NCBI RefSeq assembly: GCF_900105325.1
Contig: NZ_FNSU01000003.1
Location: 4,353,501 to 4,417,500 of the forward strand
Reading direction: 5' to 3'
DNA length: 64,000 nt
Origin: Pseudomonas marginalis
Lineage (GTDB): Bacteria; Pseudomonadota; Gammaproteobacteria; Pseudomonadales; Pseudomonadaceae
Below, one piece after another: positions 15,914 to 24,674 of the stretch (the first letter of the stretch is position 1; every line of letters starts with the position of its first letter). The position numbers and the translations under genes are program-made. The notes under the pieces were generated by a model, which worked only from the letters and a program-made list of their open reading frames with translations, was not told the origin of the DNA and did not search any database.

Positions 15914-17353
15914 ATGGATTTCTTTGGCCCGCACCTGCTCGCCTACTTCATCGCCACGCTGCACTTTCTCGGGACTCTCGCCGCGATCCACGCGGTGCTG
16001 ACCGTCAGGACCGCCCAAGGCTCGATCGCCTGGGCCCTGTCACTGATGTTCATGCCCTATCTCACCCTGATCCCCTACCTGATCTTTGGCCGCAGCACCT
16101 TCGACGCGTATATCCAGGCCCGTCGCCAGGCCAACCAGGAAATGCACACCGCGATCACCGAGCTGAACTGGCGCCCCTGGGTCGAGGAGGCTCTCGCTGC
16201 GCGCAACTCCAGCGCCTACGCCTCGTTACGCGCCATGCCCAAGCTGGGGCGCATGCCGTGCCTGGCAAACAATGAAGTGCGCTTGCTGATCAACGGCGAG
16301 GCCACGTTCAGTGCAATCTTCGACGCCATTCGCAGTGCCAAAACCGCCGTGCTGTTTCAGTTCTTCATCATTCATGACGATGAACTCGGCCGTCAGTTAC
16401 AGGCGCTGTTGAAGGAAAAGGCCGCCCAAGGCGTGGGCATCTACGTGCTGTACGACCGCATCGGCAGCCACGCCCTGCCCCATCAGTACGTGCAATCGCT
16501 GCGCGACGCCGGGGTGCAGGTCAAGGCATTCGCCACCCGCAGCGGTTGGCTCAATCGTTTCCAGGTCAACTTCCGCAACCACCGCAAGATCGTGGTGGTG
16601 GACGGTGTCACCGGGTTTGTCGGTGGGCACAATGTGGGCGATGAATACCTGGGCAAAAAACCGCCATTGGCACCATGGCGCGATACCCATGTGCAAGTCA
16701 CCGGCCCGGTGGTGGCGTGTTTGCAGGAGTCGTTTGCCGAGGACTGGTTCTGGGCCGCGCGCGAGCTGCCGCCGCTGATCCTGCCGGACGCCTACCCCGA
16801 AGACGGCGTGCTCTGCCAATTGCTCGCCAGCGGCCCGGCCGATCCGTATGAAACCTGTTCGCTGTTTTTCGTCGAGGCCATCCATGCGGCCACCGAGCGG
16901 GTGTGGATCACCAGCCCATATTTCATCCCCGACGAAGCGGTGTTCGCCGCCCTGCGCCTGGCGGTCCTGCGGGGCGTGGACGTGCGCCTGTTGCTGCCAT
17001 CGCGGCCCGACCACCGCATCGTGTACGCCGCGTCCAGCCTGTATGCGATCGAAGCGGTGCGCGCCGGTGTCCGGGTGTTCCGCTATACGCCGGGTTTTTT
17101 GCATCAGAAGGTGGTGCTGGTGGACAACGAGATCAGCGCCATCGGCAGTGCGAACATGGACAACCGTTCATTCCGGCTGAATTTCGAAGTGATGTTGCTG
17201 ACGGTCGACGAAGCCTTCGCCAAGCAGGTGGAACAGATGCTGCTGGACGACTTCGCCCAGGCCCATGAAGTGAGCCAGGAAGAAAGCCGCGAGACCCGCC
17301 GCCTGCAACAACTGGGCATGCGGGTGGCGCGCTTGATCTCACCGATTCTCTAA
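15914..17353 (+). CDS. cls: Cardiolipin synthase (ClsA type)
   Basis: The 479-residue product has two N-terminal transmembrane helices, then two phospholipase D domains. Each has an HKD motif: FRNHRKIVVVDG near residue 225 and FLHQKVVLVDN near residue 400, both followed by the GG/GSxNxDxRS pattern. It condenses two phosphatidylglycerols to cardiolipin in the inner membrane. The start MDFFGPH at 15914 gives the standard ClsA length. It is monocistronic and convergent with cfa. Confidence 0.93.
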   Translation: MDFFGPHLLAYFIATLHFLGTLAAIHAVLTVRTAQGSIAWALSLMFMPYLTLIPYLIFGRSTFDAYIQARRQANQEMHTAITELNWRPWVEEALAARNSSAYASLRAMPKLGRMPCLANNEVRLLINGEATFSAIFDAIRSAKTAVLFQFFIIHDDELGRQLQALLKEKAAQGVGIYVLYDRIGSHALPHQYVQSLRDAGVQVKAFATRSGWLNRFQVNFRNHRKIVVVDGVTGFVGGHNVGDEYLGKKPPLAPWRDTHVQVTGPVVACLQESFAEDWFWAARELPPLILPDAYPEDGVLCQLLASGPADPYETCSLFFVEAIHAATERVWITSPYFIPDEAVFAALRLAVLRGVDVRLLLPSRPDHRIVYAASSLYAIEAVRAGVRVFRYTPGFLHQKVVLVDNEISAIGSANMDNRSFRLNFEVMLLTVDEAFAKQVEQMLLDDFAQAHEVSQEESRETRRLQQLGMRVARLISPIL

Positions 17354-17369
17354 CGGCCAATGCGGTAAA

Positions 17370-17403
17370 AAATGTGGGAGGGAGCAAGCCCCCTCCCACA
17401 TTT
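17370..17403. terminator. REP-type hairpin between convergent cls and cfa
   Basis: A perfect 13-base stem (AAATGTGGGAGGG / CCCTCCCACATTT) closes over an 8-base loop. The T-rich end lies on both strands, so it can terminate both genes. The arms belong to the same repeat family as 3002 and 26,676. Confidence 0.8.
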
Positions 17404-17430
17404 GGATCTCCACCTTTCTGGAACATCAGC

Positions 17431-18615
17431 TCAGCGATAGATGTCTTCCCGCGTCCACGGCAGTTCATGGCTGCCATCCGCGTGAGGCTTCACCGCGAGG
17501 ATCTGGTGCAGGTTGATCCAGCCCCGCGCAAACGCATAGGCACACCCGGCCAGGTACAGCCGCCAGATGCGTAACGCCTGCTCCGGCACCAGCTTCGCCG
17601 CCGCTTCCAGGTTGTCTTCCAGGCGCTCGCTCCAATGGTCCAGGGTGCGCGCGTAATGCAGGCGCAGGCTTTCGACGTCGACCACTTCCAGCCCGACTTC
17701 GCTGATCTCGGCGGTCATCATCGCCAAATGGGGTAGTTCGCCGTTGGGGAACACATAACGCTCGATAAACTCCCCGGCGCCACGGCCAACAGGCCGGCCG
17801 TCGGTGTGCTTGGCGGTAATGCCGTGGTTCATCACCAGGCCGCCTTCGCGCACGGCACCAAACAGGGTCTTGCAGTATTGCGCCAGGTTGGCGTGGCCGA
17901 CGTGTTCGAACATGCCTACGCTCACCACTTTATCGAAACGACCATCCTGGGGCAGATCGCGGTAGTCGAGCAGTTGCAGGTCGATCTGGTCTTCCAGGCC
18001 CTCGGCTTTCACCCGCTCCTTGGCCAATGCCAGCTGTTCCTTGCTCAGGGTGATACCAAACACTTTCACCCCGAACTCACGCGCTGCGAAACGTGCCAGG
18101 CCGCCCCAGCCACAGCCTACGTCGAGCAGGTACTCGCCTGGCTGCAAGCGCAACTTGCGACACAGGTGGCGGAATTTGTCTTGCTGGGCCTGGTCGATGG
18201 ATTCGCTGCCGGTTTCGAAATAACCGCAGGAGTACGCCATGTCCTGGTCCAGCCATAGCTGGTAGAACTCGTTGGACAGGTCGTAATGGTAGGAAATAGC
18301 CGCGGCGTCGGTGGCCTTGTCGTGGATCGAGCGCACCGGCAGACTCGCGCCGTCGTCCTCGACCAAGGCATGACTCAACTCATCACAGACCCGGATCACT
18401 TCGCTGATGGAACCTTCCAGCTCCAGTTTGCCCTCGACGAAGGCTTCACCCAACGAGTCGAGTGTGGGATGGGTCAGTTGGGGCACGACCGTGGGGTCCT
18501 TCACCACGATGGTCACACTGGGCTCGGGGCCCAAGTTGAATTCATGGCCATCCCAGAGTCGAAGACGCAGCGGCAGCTGAAGATTCTGTAAGGCCGGTGG
18601 AAGTTGCGCGAGCAT
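17431..18615 (-). CDS. cfa: Cyclopropane-fatty-acyl-phospholipid synthase family methyltransferase
   Basis: The 394-residue SAM-dependent enzyme has an N-terminal lipid-binding domain (residues 1-110). The catalytic domain has ISYHYDLSNEFYQLWLD near residue 110, the SAM loop LLDVGCGWGGLARFAA near residue 165, and GMFEHVG near residue 230. It adds a methylene bridge across unsaturated acyl chains of membrane lipids and is usually made in stationary phase. Pseudomonads often carry two such genes, so this could be the cfaB-type copy; which one cannot be told from the window alone. Confidence 0.9.
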   Translation of the reverse strand: MLAQLPPALQNLQLPLRLRLWDGHEFNLGPEPSVTIVVKDPTVVPQLTHPTLDSLGEAFVEGKLELEGSISEVIRVCDELSHALVEDDGASLPVRSIHDKATDAAAISYHYDLSNEFYQLWLDQDMAYSCGYFETGSESIDQAQQDKFRHLCRKLRLQPGEYLLDVGCGWGGLARFAAREFGVKVFGITLSKEQLALAKERVKAEGLEDQIDLQLLDYRDLPQDGRFDKVVSVGMFEHVGHANLAQYCKTLFGAVREGGLVMNHGITAKHTDGRPVGRGAGEFIERYVFPNGELPHLAMMTAEISEVGLEVVDVESLRLHYARTLDHWSERLEDNLEAAAKLVPEQALRIWRLYLAGCAYAFARGWINLHQILAVKPHADGSHELPWTREDIYR

Positions 18616-18702
18616 GAGTAGTCCCCCCTTGTTTCAGACGTCTGGAATGAGGGTAGACCATCCCGAGAAAAAGTAGGAGGCTATCGATTTGATAGCGTTC
18701 TT

Positions 18703-19491
18703 CTATGGGGCCCGGCGCTGGAGCAAACCGTCCTGGATCCACTGTTTCAGCCATGTCACCGCTTGCAGTGGTGCACCCTCTCCATAAGTGACTGCCAGTT
18801 GCGCACACAGTTCTGCGAAGCGCCAACCGGTCGTCACCATCCCCGCCAGCGCAAACGCCTCGGCCGGCCCCAGGCTTCGATAACGGCACACATTCTGATC
18901 GCGCCATACCAGGCAGATCTGTGCGAAGTCCAAGGTGTGGCTGTCGGGGAAATCCGCGCCATCCTTGCTGGCACGCCAGATGGCCACGGTGTTGAAGTGG
19001 CAAAGCCGCTGCTGTACGGATGGTGTCAGGGAGACCTGCAAACCGGGCCAATCCTCGGGCGGCAGCACCGCCATATCATCCTGGGTCAGCGGCTCACCCT
19101 GCGGCGCATCGAACGCCAGGGTGAAGGCCCACTCCAACTGGGCCAGTTCAACCAGCGGCGCACTTTGCTCGGCCACCAGGTGCTCGTGGATAAACGCCGG
19201 AAACCGCTCGCCCAACCAGCGCAGGCTGTAGTGGGCCGACGGATAACGACGCACATAGGCTTGCGTCAGCAGCGCAAACTCATCATCCCCCAGCCAATAC
19301 CGGATGGCGCTGAAGTCGTGCCGCAACACCTCCTGCAGCCGTGCCAGATAAGCGTTGTGATAGATCGCCAGGCCAGTGTCTACATCCAGCGTCGGTCCGC
19401 CCAATAACGTGGCGGCAAAGCCACTGTTGGCATCAGGCGTCTGCGCTGACAAGTGCTGTTCAAAGGCCAACTGCCAGTCGGTCAGGCGCAT
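18703..19491 (-). CDS. bufC: HvfC/BufC family protein (MNIO partner)
   Basis: The 262-residue product has an N-terminal DUF2063-type domain (LAIYHNAYLARLQEVLRHDFSAIRYWLGDDEFALL near residue 40). A second winged-helix-like part follows in the C-terminal half. HvfC/BufC proteins are the partner subunits that bring the precursor peptide to the MNIO oxidase. It overlaps bufB by 10 bases and closes the three-gene bufferin operon. Confidence 0.85.
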   Translation of the reverse strand: MRLTDWQLAFEQHLSAQTPDANSGFAATLLGGPTLDVDTGLAIYHNAYLARLQEVLRHDFSAIRYWLGDDEFALLTQAYVRRYPSAHYSLRWLGERFPAFIHEHLVAEQSAPLVELAQLEWAFTLAFDAPQGEPLTQDDMAVLPPEDWPGLQVSLTPSVQQRLCHFNTVAIWRASKDGADFPDSHTLDFAQICLVWRDQNVCRYRSLGPAEAFALAGMVTTGWRFAELCAQLAVTYGEGAPLQAVTWLKQWIQDGLLQRRAP

Positions 19492-20327
19492 AACGACCTC
19501 CGGGCCAAGGCTGCGGCGCCCAGCTTCCGGGCCTTTTCCAGCTCGGTGAGCAGCGCTTCGAACGGCGGGAAATGGTCATCGCGCTCCAACAGCGTCGAGA
19601 CCGGCCCCAAATGCTCCAGGGTCTGTTGATACAACGCCCACACCGGGTCGCACACCGGATGGTCGTGGGTATCGACCACGTAGTCGCCGTAATCCATATG
19701 CCCGGCCAGATGCAGCTGGCGGATGCTGTCGGGCGGCAGGTTGCGGATAAAGGTCCAGGCATCGAAGCCATGGTTGCGCGCACTGACATACACATTGTTA
19801 ACGTCGAGCAGCAACTGGCAGCCCGACAGGTGGGCCAGGGCATTGAGGAATTCCCATTCGGTGAATTCATCCGCCTTGGCACGCACATAACTGGATACGT
19901 TTTCCAGCACCAGCGGGCGCTGCAACACATCCTGCACTTGGCGAACGCGAGCAGCTACGTAGTAGAGGCTTTCTTCGGTGTAAGGCAGGGGCAGCAGGTC
20001 ATGCAACTGGTGCGCGCTGCCACGGCTCCAGCACAAATGATCGGAAATCCACGCGGGCTGGATGCGCTCCGCGAGCTGCTTGAGGTGTTTCAGGTAGTCC
20101 ATGTCGACGGGGTGGGGGCCGCCGATGGACAGGGACACACCGTGCATCACCAACGGGTAACGCTCGGCTATCGCATCCAGGTAGTACAAGGCTTTACCGC
20201 CCTGCACCAGATAGTTCTCGGAGATCACTTCGAACCAATCCACGGCCGGCGCTTGTTCAAGGATCTGCTGGTAGTACTCACTGCGTAAACCCAGGCCGTA
20301 ACCCAGACTTGGAAGGGACGCGGACAT
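19482..20327 (-). CDS. bufB: MNIO-family (DUF692) peptide-modifying iron enzyme BufB
   Basis: The 281-residue TIM-barrel protein shows GYGLGLRSEYY at the start. Metal-ligand regions include VMHGVSLSIGG, ISDHLCW, LENVSSYV, LLLDVNNVYVSARNHG and IRQLHLAGHMD, as in multinuclear non-heme iron-dependent oxidases. These enzymes modify cysteines of small precursor peptides, giving thiooxazole or oxazolone groups that bind copper. It lies between the precursor gene bufA and bufC. The substrate is most likely the 83-residue peptide upstream. Confidence 0.88.
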   Translation of the reverse strand: MSASLPSLGYGLGLRSEYYQQILEQAPAVDWFEVISENYLVQGGKALYYLDAIAERYPLVMHGVSLSIGGPHPVDMDYLKHLKQLAERIQPAWISDHLCWSRGSAHQLHDLLPLPYTEESLYYVAARVRQVQDVLQRPLVLENVSSYVRAKADEFTEWEFLNALAHLSGCQLLLDVNNVYVSARNHGFDAWTFIRNLPPDSIRQLHLAGHMDYGDYVVDTHDHPVCDPVWALYQQTLEHLGPVSTLLERDDHFPPFEALLTELEKARKLGAAALARRSLCA

Positions 20328-20393
20328 GACTCGCTCCTGGGCAAAGTGTCCGCAGCGGTGGGGACTGCCACTGCGGTTGCACTCGTTTGCCGG

Positions 20394-20645
20394 TTATTCG
20401 CCGACTTTGCCGCCCGCTGCGTCACAGGCGGCCTTGGTCATGGCCTTGAAGCCGTGGCCCTTGCACACCGCCTGGCCTTTGCAGGCGTTTTCAGCGGTTT
20501 TGCAGTCGTTCATGCCTTTGCAGGACGTCACGCCGTAGCAATGCACTTGCGCATCGGCGGCTTGTACCTGGGTCGCAACACCAGCAAACATGGTGGCGGC
20601 GGCCATCGCCAGGGCAGCACCAGCAGCAGCGGATTTAATCTTCAT
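20394..20645 (-). CDS. bufA2: Bufferin-type metallophore precursor (BufA2-like)
   Basis: The 83-residue product has a Sec signal peptide ending near QVQAADA. The mature peptide has six cysteines in a regular series: VHCYGV, TSCKG, NDCKT, NACKG, AVCKG and AACDA. This pattern fits periplasmic bufferins, which are modified by an MNIO enzyme and sequester copper. The start at 20645 begins the signal peptide. The BufA2 label rests on memory of the Cys-Lys-Gly pattern; assignment to the BufA family is stronger than the subtype. Confidence 0.8.
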   Translation of the reverse strand: MKIKSAAAGAALAMAAATMFAGVATQVQAADAQVHCYGVTSCKGMNDCKTAENACKGQAVCKGHGFKAMTKAACDAAGGKVGE

Positions 20646-20761
20646 TCTCGTATTCCTCGTGATCGGTAGTGGCGTCGGTCTGAACGGATTGCCCAGTCTC
20701 GACACAGCACTAGAGTGAGGCCCCTTATCGGCGTTACAGCCGTATGCAAATATTTCTGAAA

Positions 20762-22648
20762 TTAATCCTCAAGCTTCGACAGCGGCTCCTGAAACCGCAG
20801 CAAACGCCCGGCATTGCCCAGTACCAGCAAGGTGCTGAGGTTATGCAACACCGCCGCAATCATCGCCCCCGCAGCACCCAACCAGCCAAAGGCGGCAAAC
20901 ACCACGATGGCCAAGGTCCAGCCCAGGCCGATGACCACGTTGACCTGCAACGTACGCCGGCACTGGCGACTCAAGCGCACACAGGTGCCCAGGCGCCGTA
21001 GGTCGCTGCCGATCAACACCACATCCGCCGAGGCCAGCGCAATGTCCGCCCCACCCGCGCCCATGGCCACCCCAACCACGCCAGCCTTGAGCGCCAGGGA
21101 ATCGTTGATCCCATCACCGACCACCATGGGCCGGAAGCCGCTGCCGATTTCCCCAAGCACGCGGTTGAGCTTGTCTTCCGGCAACGCCTGGGCTTCGACA
21201 TCGCTGATGCCCACGTCCAGCGCCAGGCTGTCGGCCACGCTTTGACGGTCGCCAGTGAGCAGCAGTTGACGACCCAGGCCCAAATCCCGCAACTCTTGCA
21301 GGGCCTGGCGCGCCTCCGGCTTGACGCTGTCGGCCAGCAGCAGCCAGGCCAGAAACTGCCCGTTCAGGGCCAGCCCGGCAATCGGGCCGTCATGGTTCGG
21401 CACCGTCGTCGTGACAATACCCAATTGCTCGAACAACTCGGGACGGCCCAACGCCGCTTCGCCCTGCTCGGTCTGTGCCACAACGCCCAAGCCCTGGCGC
21501 TCGCGAATATCCGTGAGCGCCAGCATTTGCGCCTGAGTCGCCAACCCCGCCAACGCACGGCTGACCGGGTGGCTACTGGCCGAACCGAGGCTGGCCGCAA
21601 GGTTGAGCAGCGCCTGGCGGTCGGTCGACGAGGTCTCGATGGACTGCAAACGCAGGGTGCCAAAAGTCAGGGTGCCGGTCTTGTCCACCACCAGCGAGGT
21701 CAGGTCCGCCAACTCCTCGAGGAACGCCGAGCTGCGAATCAGGATCCCATGCCGGGCCGCCACGGCGATCCCGGCAATCGCCGTCGCCGGTGCCGACAGC
21801 ACCAGGGCGCATGGGCACGCCGCCACCAGCACCGCGAGCATCGCCTGGGCGTCATTGGTCACAAACCAGGTCACTGCCGCCAGCAGCAACACCAACACCA
21901 TATAGCTGCCCGCGTAACGCTCCAGCAGCCGCGTGATCGGCGGCTTGGAACGTTCGGCGTTCTGCATCAGCGCGATGACTTTGCCCAGGGTCGACTCGTT
22001 GCCGGTGCGCGTCACTTGCAGGCGCAACAGGCCATCGAGGTTGATCGCCCCGCCAAACACCTGCACACCCACACTGGCTTCCAACGGTACCGACTCGCCG
22101 GTGATCGGCGCCGTGTCCAGGCTCGCCTGGCCCGACAGCACCACGCCATCGGCGGGCACCCGATCACCGGCACGCACCTCGACGATATCGCCGGTGCTCA
22201 GCGTTCCGTTATCCACTTCGATGATGCTGCCGTCGACCTGCACCCGCCGCGCATGGCTGCGGGTCAGTTTACCCAGGGCATGAATCGCCTCCTGGGAGCC
22301 GATCACGCTGCGCTCTTCCAATACGTGGCCGAAGATCATGATGATCGGCAGCAGCGCGGCGGTCAGCAGATCGCCGGTGGCCCAGGCGCCGAGCATCGCC
22401 AGGGCGATCAGTTGGTCGGTAATGCCATGCAGGCTGGGAAAACGCAGGCTGTACCAGGCCGAGCGCATCACCGGCACCGCCACCAGCAACGAGGCCACAC
22501 CGAGCAGCAACTGGCTGACGCCCGTCTGGTCCGGCGCCAGCCAGCGCCATACCAGCCCCAGCATCAGCAAGCCAAGGGCGAGCATGGCCAGGGTCAATTG
22601 CCGGGCAGCGCTGCGCTGCTCGGCGGAGGTCAGCATGGGTGCGCTCAT
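20762..22648 (-). CDS. Heavy-metal P1B-type ATPase lacking an N-terminal metal domain
   Basis: The 628-residue protein has the CPC transport motif in ACPCALVLSAPATA near residue 280, actuator TGESVPLE, phosphorylation DKTGTLTFG near residue 325, and the hinge GDGINDSLALKAG near residue 515. The last helices contain HNLSTLLVLGNAGRLL, closer to the Zn/Cd/Pb (ZntA) group than to Cu pumps, which have MxxSS. There is no HMA domain before the first helix. It overlaps the stop of the hflC-like gene by 4 bases and is the last gene of a four-gene operon. Confidence 0.87.
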   Translation of the reverse strand: MSAPMLTSAEQRSAARQLTLAMLALGLLMLGLVWRWLAPDQTGVSQLLLGVASLLVAVPVMRSAWYSLRFPSLHGITDQLIALAMLGAWATGDLLTAALLPIIMIFGHVLEERSVIGSQEAIHALGKLTRSHARRVQVDGSIIEVDNGTLSTGDIVEVRAGDRVPADGVVLSGQASLDTAPITGESVPLEASVGVQVFGGAINLDGLLRLQVTRTGNESTLGKVIALMQNAERSKPPITRLLERYAGSYMVLVLLLAAVTWFVTNDAQAMLAVLVAACPCALVLSAPATAIAGIAVAARHGILIRSSAFLEELADLTSLVVDKTGTLTFGTLRLQSIETSSTDRQALLNLAASLGSASSHPVSRALAGLATQAQMLALTDIRERQGLGVVAQTEQGEAALGRPELFEQLGIVTTTVPNHDGPIAGLALNGQFLAWLLLADSVKPEARQALQELRDLGLGRQLLLTGDRQSVADSLALDVGISDVEAQALPEDKLNRVLGEIGSGFRPMVVGDGINDSLALKAGVVGVAMGAGGADIALASADVVLIGSDLRRLGTCVRLSRQCRRTLQVNVVIGLGWTLAIVVFAAFGWLGAAGAMIAAVLHNLSTLLVLGNAGRLLRFQEPLSKLED

Positions 22649-23679
22649 TGTTCGGCTCCCTGGATGATCAAGCGGGAGTCGTCTTTAGGATCGACCGTGG
22701 TCACCGAACCGGCCTGGCCGAGAATCTTCGGCATACGCTCGCGGTACAGGCGCAACAGCAAGCCCGGGTCTTTGACCTGGGCCAGGCTGGCGACCGTGGC
22801 CGTTTGCGCCTGGGCATTGGCCAGGCGTTCACTGGCCTGGGCGTGGGCGACCTGCACCAGGCGGTCGGCCTGCTGGTTGGCGGTCTGGGTGAGTTTTTCC
22901 GCTTCGGTCCGGGCGTTTGCCACGGCTTTGTCGGCTTGTTGACTGGCGGTGAGTACGGCGTTGAATGCGTTCACCGCCGGGCCCGGCAGGCTCGATTGCA
23001 CATCGACCCGCGTCACCTCGATGCCCAGCCCCAGACCGGTGGCGGCCAACTCGGCCAGGCGCTTGTTGACGCCTTGCACCAAGTCACCCCGCAGCCGCTC
23101 GCGACGCTCGGCGGCGCCGTTGTCGGTACCGATCAATTCGGGGCGCGCCACCAGGATCGTGTCCAGATCGCGCGCCGCCGTCAGGACCACGGCGCTGCGG
23201 GTCACCAGGCGATCCAGGGCGGGCAGCACATGCGCGCCCTGCAACACAAAGGCGTAGGGTTCGGTGACCTTGTAGAACACCCGCACATCCAGCTGCACCA
23301 CTCCGGCATCGCCGGTCAGCAGGTAGCCGGAGCCGGCCAGGGCATCGCTCAAGGGCGTGGCGAAACTGGCCACACGATCAGCCTGCACCGCCGCATCGGA
23401 ACGTAACAGGTTCTCCACCCGACGCTCGATCACCCGGTCGGCCGCCGGCAATAACACCACCTGCTCGAACGGCTGCGGCCAGGCCAGCAGCAGCCCGGCA
23501 TTCTGGATGCGGTCGAGGGCGCCGAAGTGCAGCACCACCGCACGGTTCTGCGGGTCGATCTGCCGCACATTGGAAAACGCCCATGCCAATGCGGCCAACA
23601 CCGTCACCGCGTACAACGCCAGGAACGTCAGGCGCCCGGCCTGGATCCAGGGGCTGTCCGGGCTGTCACGCTCGGTCAT
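22645..23679 (-). CDS. SPFH/Band 7 protein, HflC-like
   Basis: The 344-residue product has one N-terminal transmembrane helix (LTFLALYAVTVLAALAWAF) and then a Band 7 domain (VRQIDPQNRAVVLHFGALDRIQNAGLLLAWPQPFEQ). A long helical, Ala-rich segment is predicted as coiled coil (ANARTEAEKLTQTANQQADRLVQVAHAQA). HflC proteins form ring-shaped cages that control membrane protease FtsH; this copy is a paralogue coupled to a metal pump rather than to miaA-hfq-hflX. It overlaps hflK-like by 4 bases. Confidence 0.83.
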   Translation of the reverse strand: MTERDSPDSPWIQAGRLTFLALYAVTVLAALAWAFSNVRQIDPQNRAVVLHFGALDRIQNAGLLLAWPQPFEQVVLLPAADRVIERRVENLLRSDAAVQADRVASFATPLSDALAGSGYLLTGDAGVVQLDVRVFYKVTEPYAFVLQGAHVLPALDRLVTRSAVVLTAARDLDTILVARPELIGTDNGAAERRERLRGDLVQGVNKRLAELAATGLGLGIEVTRVDVQSSLPGPAVNAFNAVLTASQQADKAVANARTEAEKLTQTANQQADRLVQVAHAQASERLANAQAQTATVASLAQVKDPGLLLRLYRERMPKILGQAGSVTTVDPKDDSRLIIQGAEQ

Positions 23680-24662
23680 GGCTGAACGTCCTTGGGCCCG
23701 TCCACCAACGCGCGAAAGGGCGCGGCGTCGGTGCGCAGGATGATTTTGGTGCCGGGGGTCACGACCGTGCCCAAGGTATCCAGGGAACGCAGCAAGTTAT
23801 ACAGCTGCGGATTGCCGGCGTAGGCACGCCCATAAATCTGCGCGGCTTCGACCCGTGACTGGGCTTCGATGTCGGCGGCTTTCACCGTGGCATCGGCCTG
23901 CACGATGCGCGCGTCACGCTCAGCCGCAGAGCGAATCTGCGCGGCCTCGCGCTTGCCCACGGCCGTGCGTTCGGTGGCGATGGTTTCGCGCTCGGCACGC
24001 ATGCGGTCGACGGTGGCGGTGAGTGTGACCGACGGCAACGTCAGGCGCTCGATCCCCACCTGCGCCACGCGCACGCCATAGGTGGTGAGCAATTGTTGAT
24101 CAATCTGCTGGCGCAGCTGCGCCTCGAAATCGGCAATGCGCACCTGGCTGGCCTCAGTGTTGATCAAGCTCGAAAGGTCAAAGCTGGCCGCCGTGGTTTC
24201 CAGCGCCGAGCCGACGAAGGTGCGGATCTGCCGCGCGGCCTCATCCGGCTGGTTCTGCACGGCGCGCATAAAGCGCTGCACATTGTCGGCATCGCCCTGC
24301 ACCTGCCACGCCACATAGGCCTGCACGATAATCCGCAGGCCGTCGCGCGTGCCCACATCCTGCAAGCCGCTGGAGGTGGTGCGCAGGCGCAAGTCCACCG
24401 GGATCGCCGCCTCGAACGGCGCCGGCCAACGCCAGCCCAGGCCCGGTTCCAGCAACACCCGCGACGGGTTGCCGAAGCGGGTAATCACCGTGGCCTCGCC
24501 GGAGCGCACCTGCACCAGGCTCGCCGCCGCCACCGCGAACAGCACCAGCAACACCGCCCAGGCCATACGCCGCCAAGGGAAAGGACCCGCCGCCTGTTCA
24601 TCACCGTGATGATGGTGATGGTGGCCGTGGTGGTGACCATGATCGTGAGAATGAGCGCTCAA
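23676..24662 (-). CDS. SPFH/Band 7 protein, HflK-like, with His-rich N-terminus
   Basis: The 328-residue product has 12 histidines in its first 19 residues, before a transmembrane helix (MAWAVLLVLFAVAAASLVQV) and a Band 7 domain (SGEATVITRFGNPSRVLLEPGLGW). A coiled-coil tail with Ala-rich repeats follows. The cytoplasmic His tail is likely a metal-binding segment; this fits the P1B ATPase in the same operon. It starts 12 bases after the 634-residue paralogue. Confidence 0.83.
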   Translation of the reverse strand: MSAHSHDHGHHHGHHHHHHGDEQAAGPFPWRRMAWAVLLVLFAVAAASLVQVRSGEATVITRFGNPSRVLLEPGLGWRWPAPFEAAIPVDLRLRTTSSGLQDVGTRDGLRIIVQAYVAWQVQGDADNVQRFMRAVQNQPDEAARQIRTFVGSALETTAASFDLSSLINTEASQVRIADFEAQLRQQIDQQLLTTYGVRVAQVGIERLTLPSVTLTATVDRMRAERETIATERTAVGKREAAQIRSAAERDARIVQADATVKAADIEAQSRVEAAQIYGRAYAGNPQLYNLLRSLDTLGTVVTPGTKIILRTDAAPFRALVDGPKDVQP

Positions 24663-24674
24663 CAGACAGACTCC

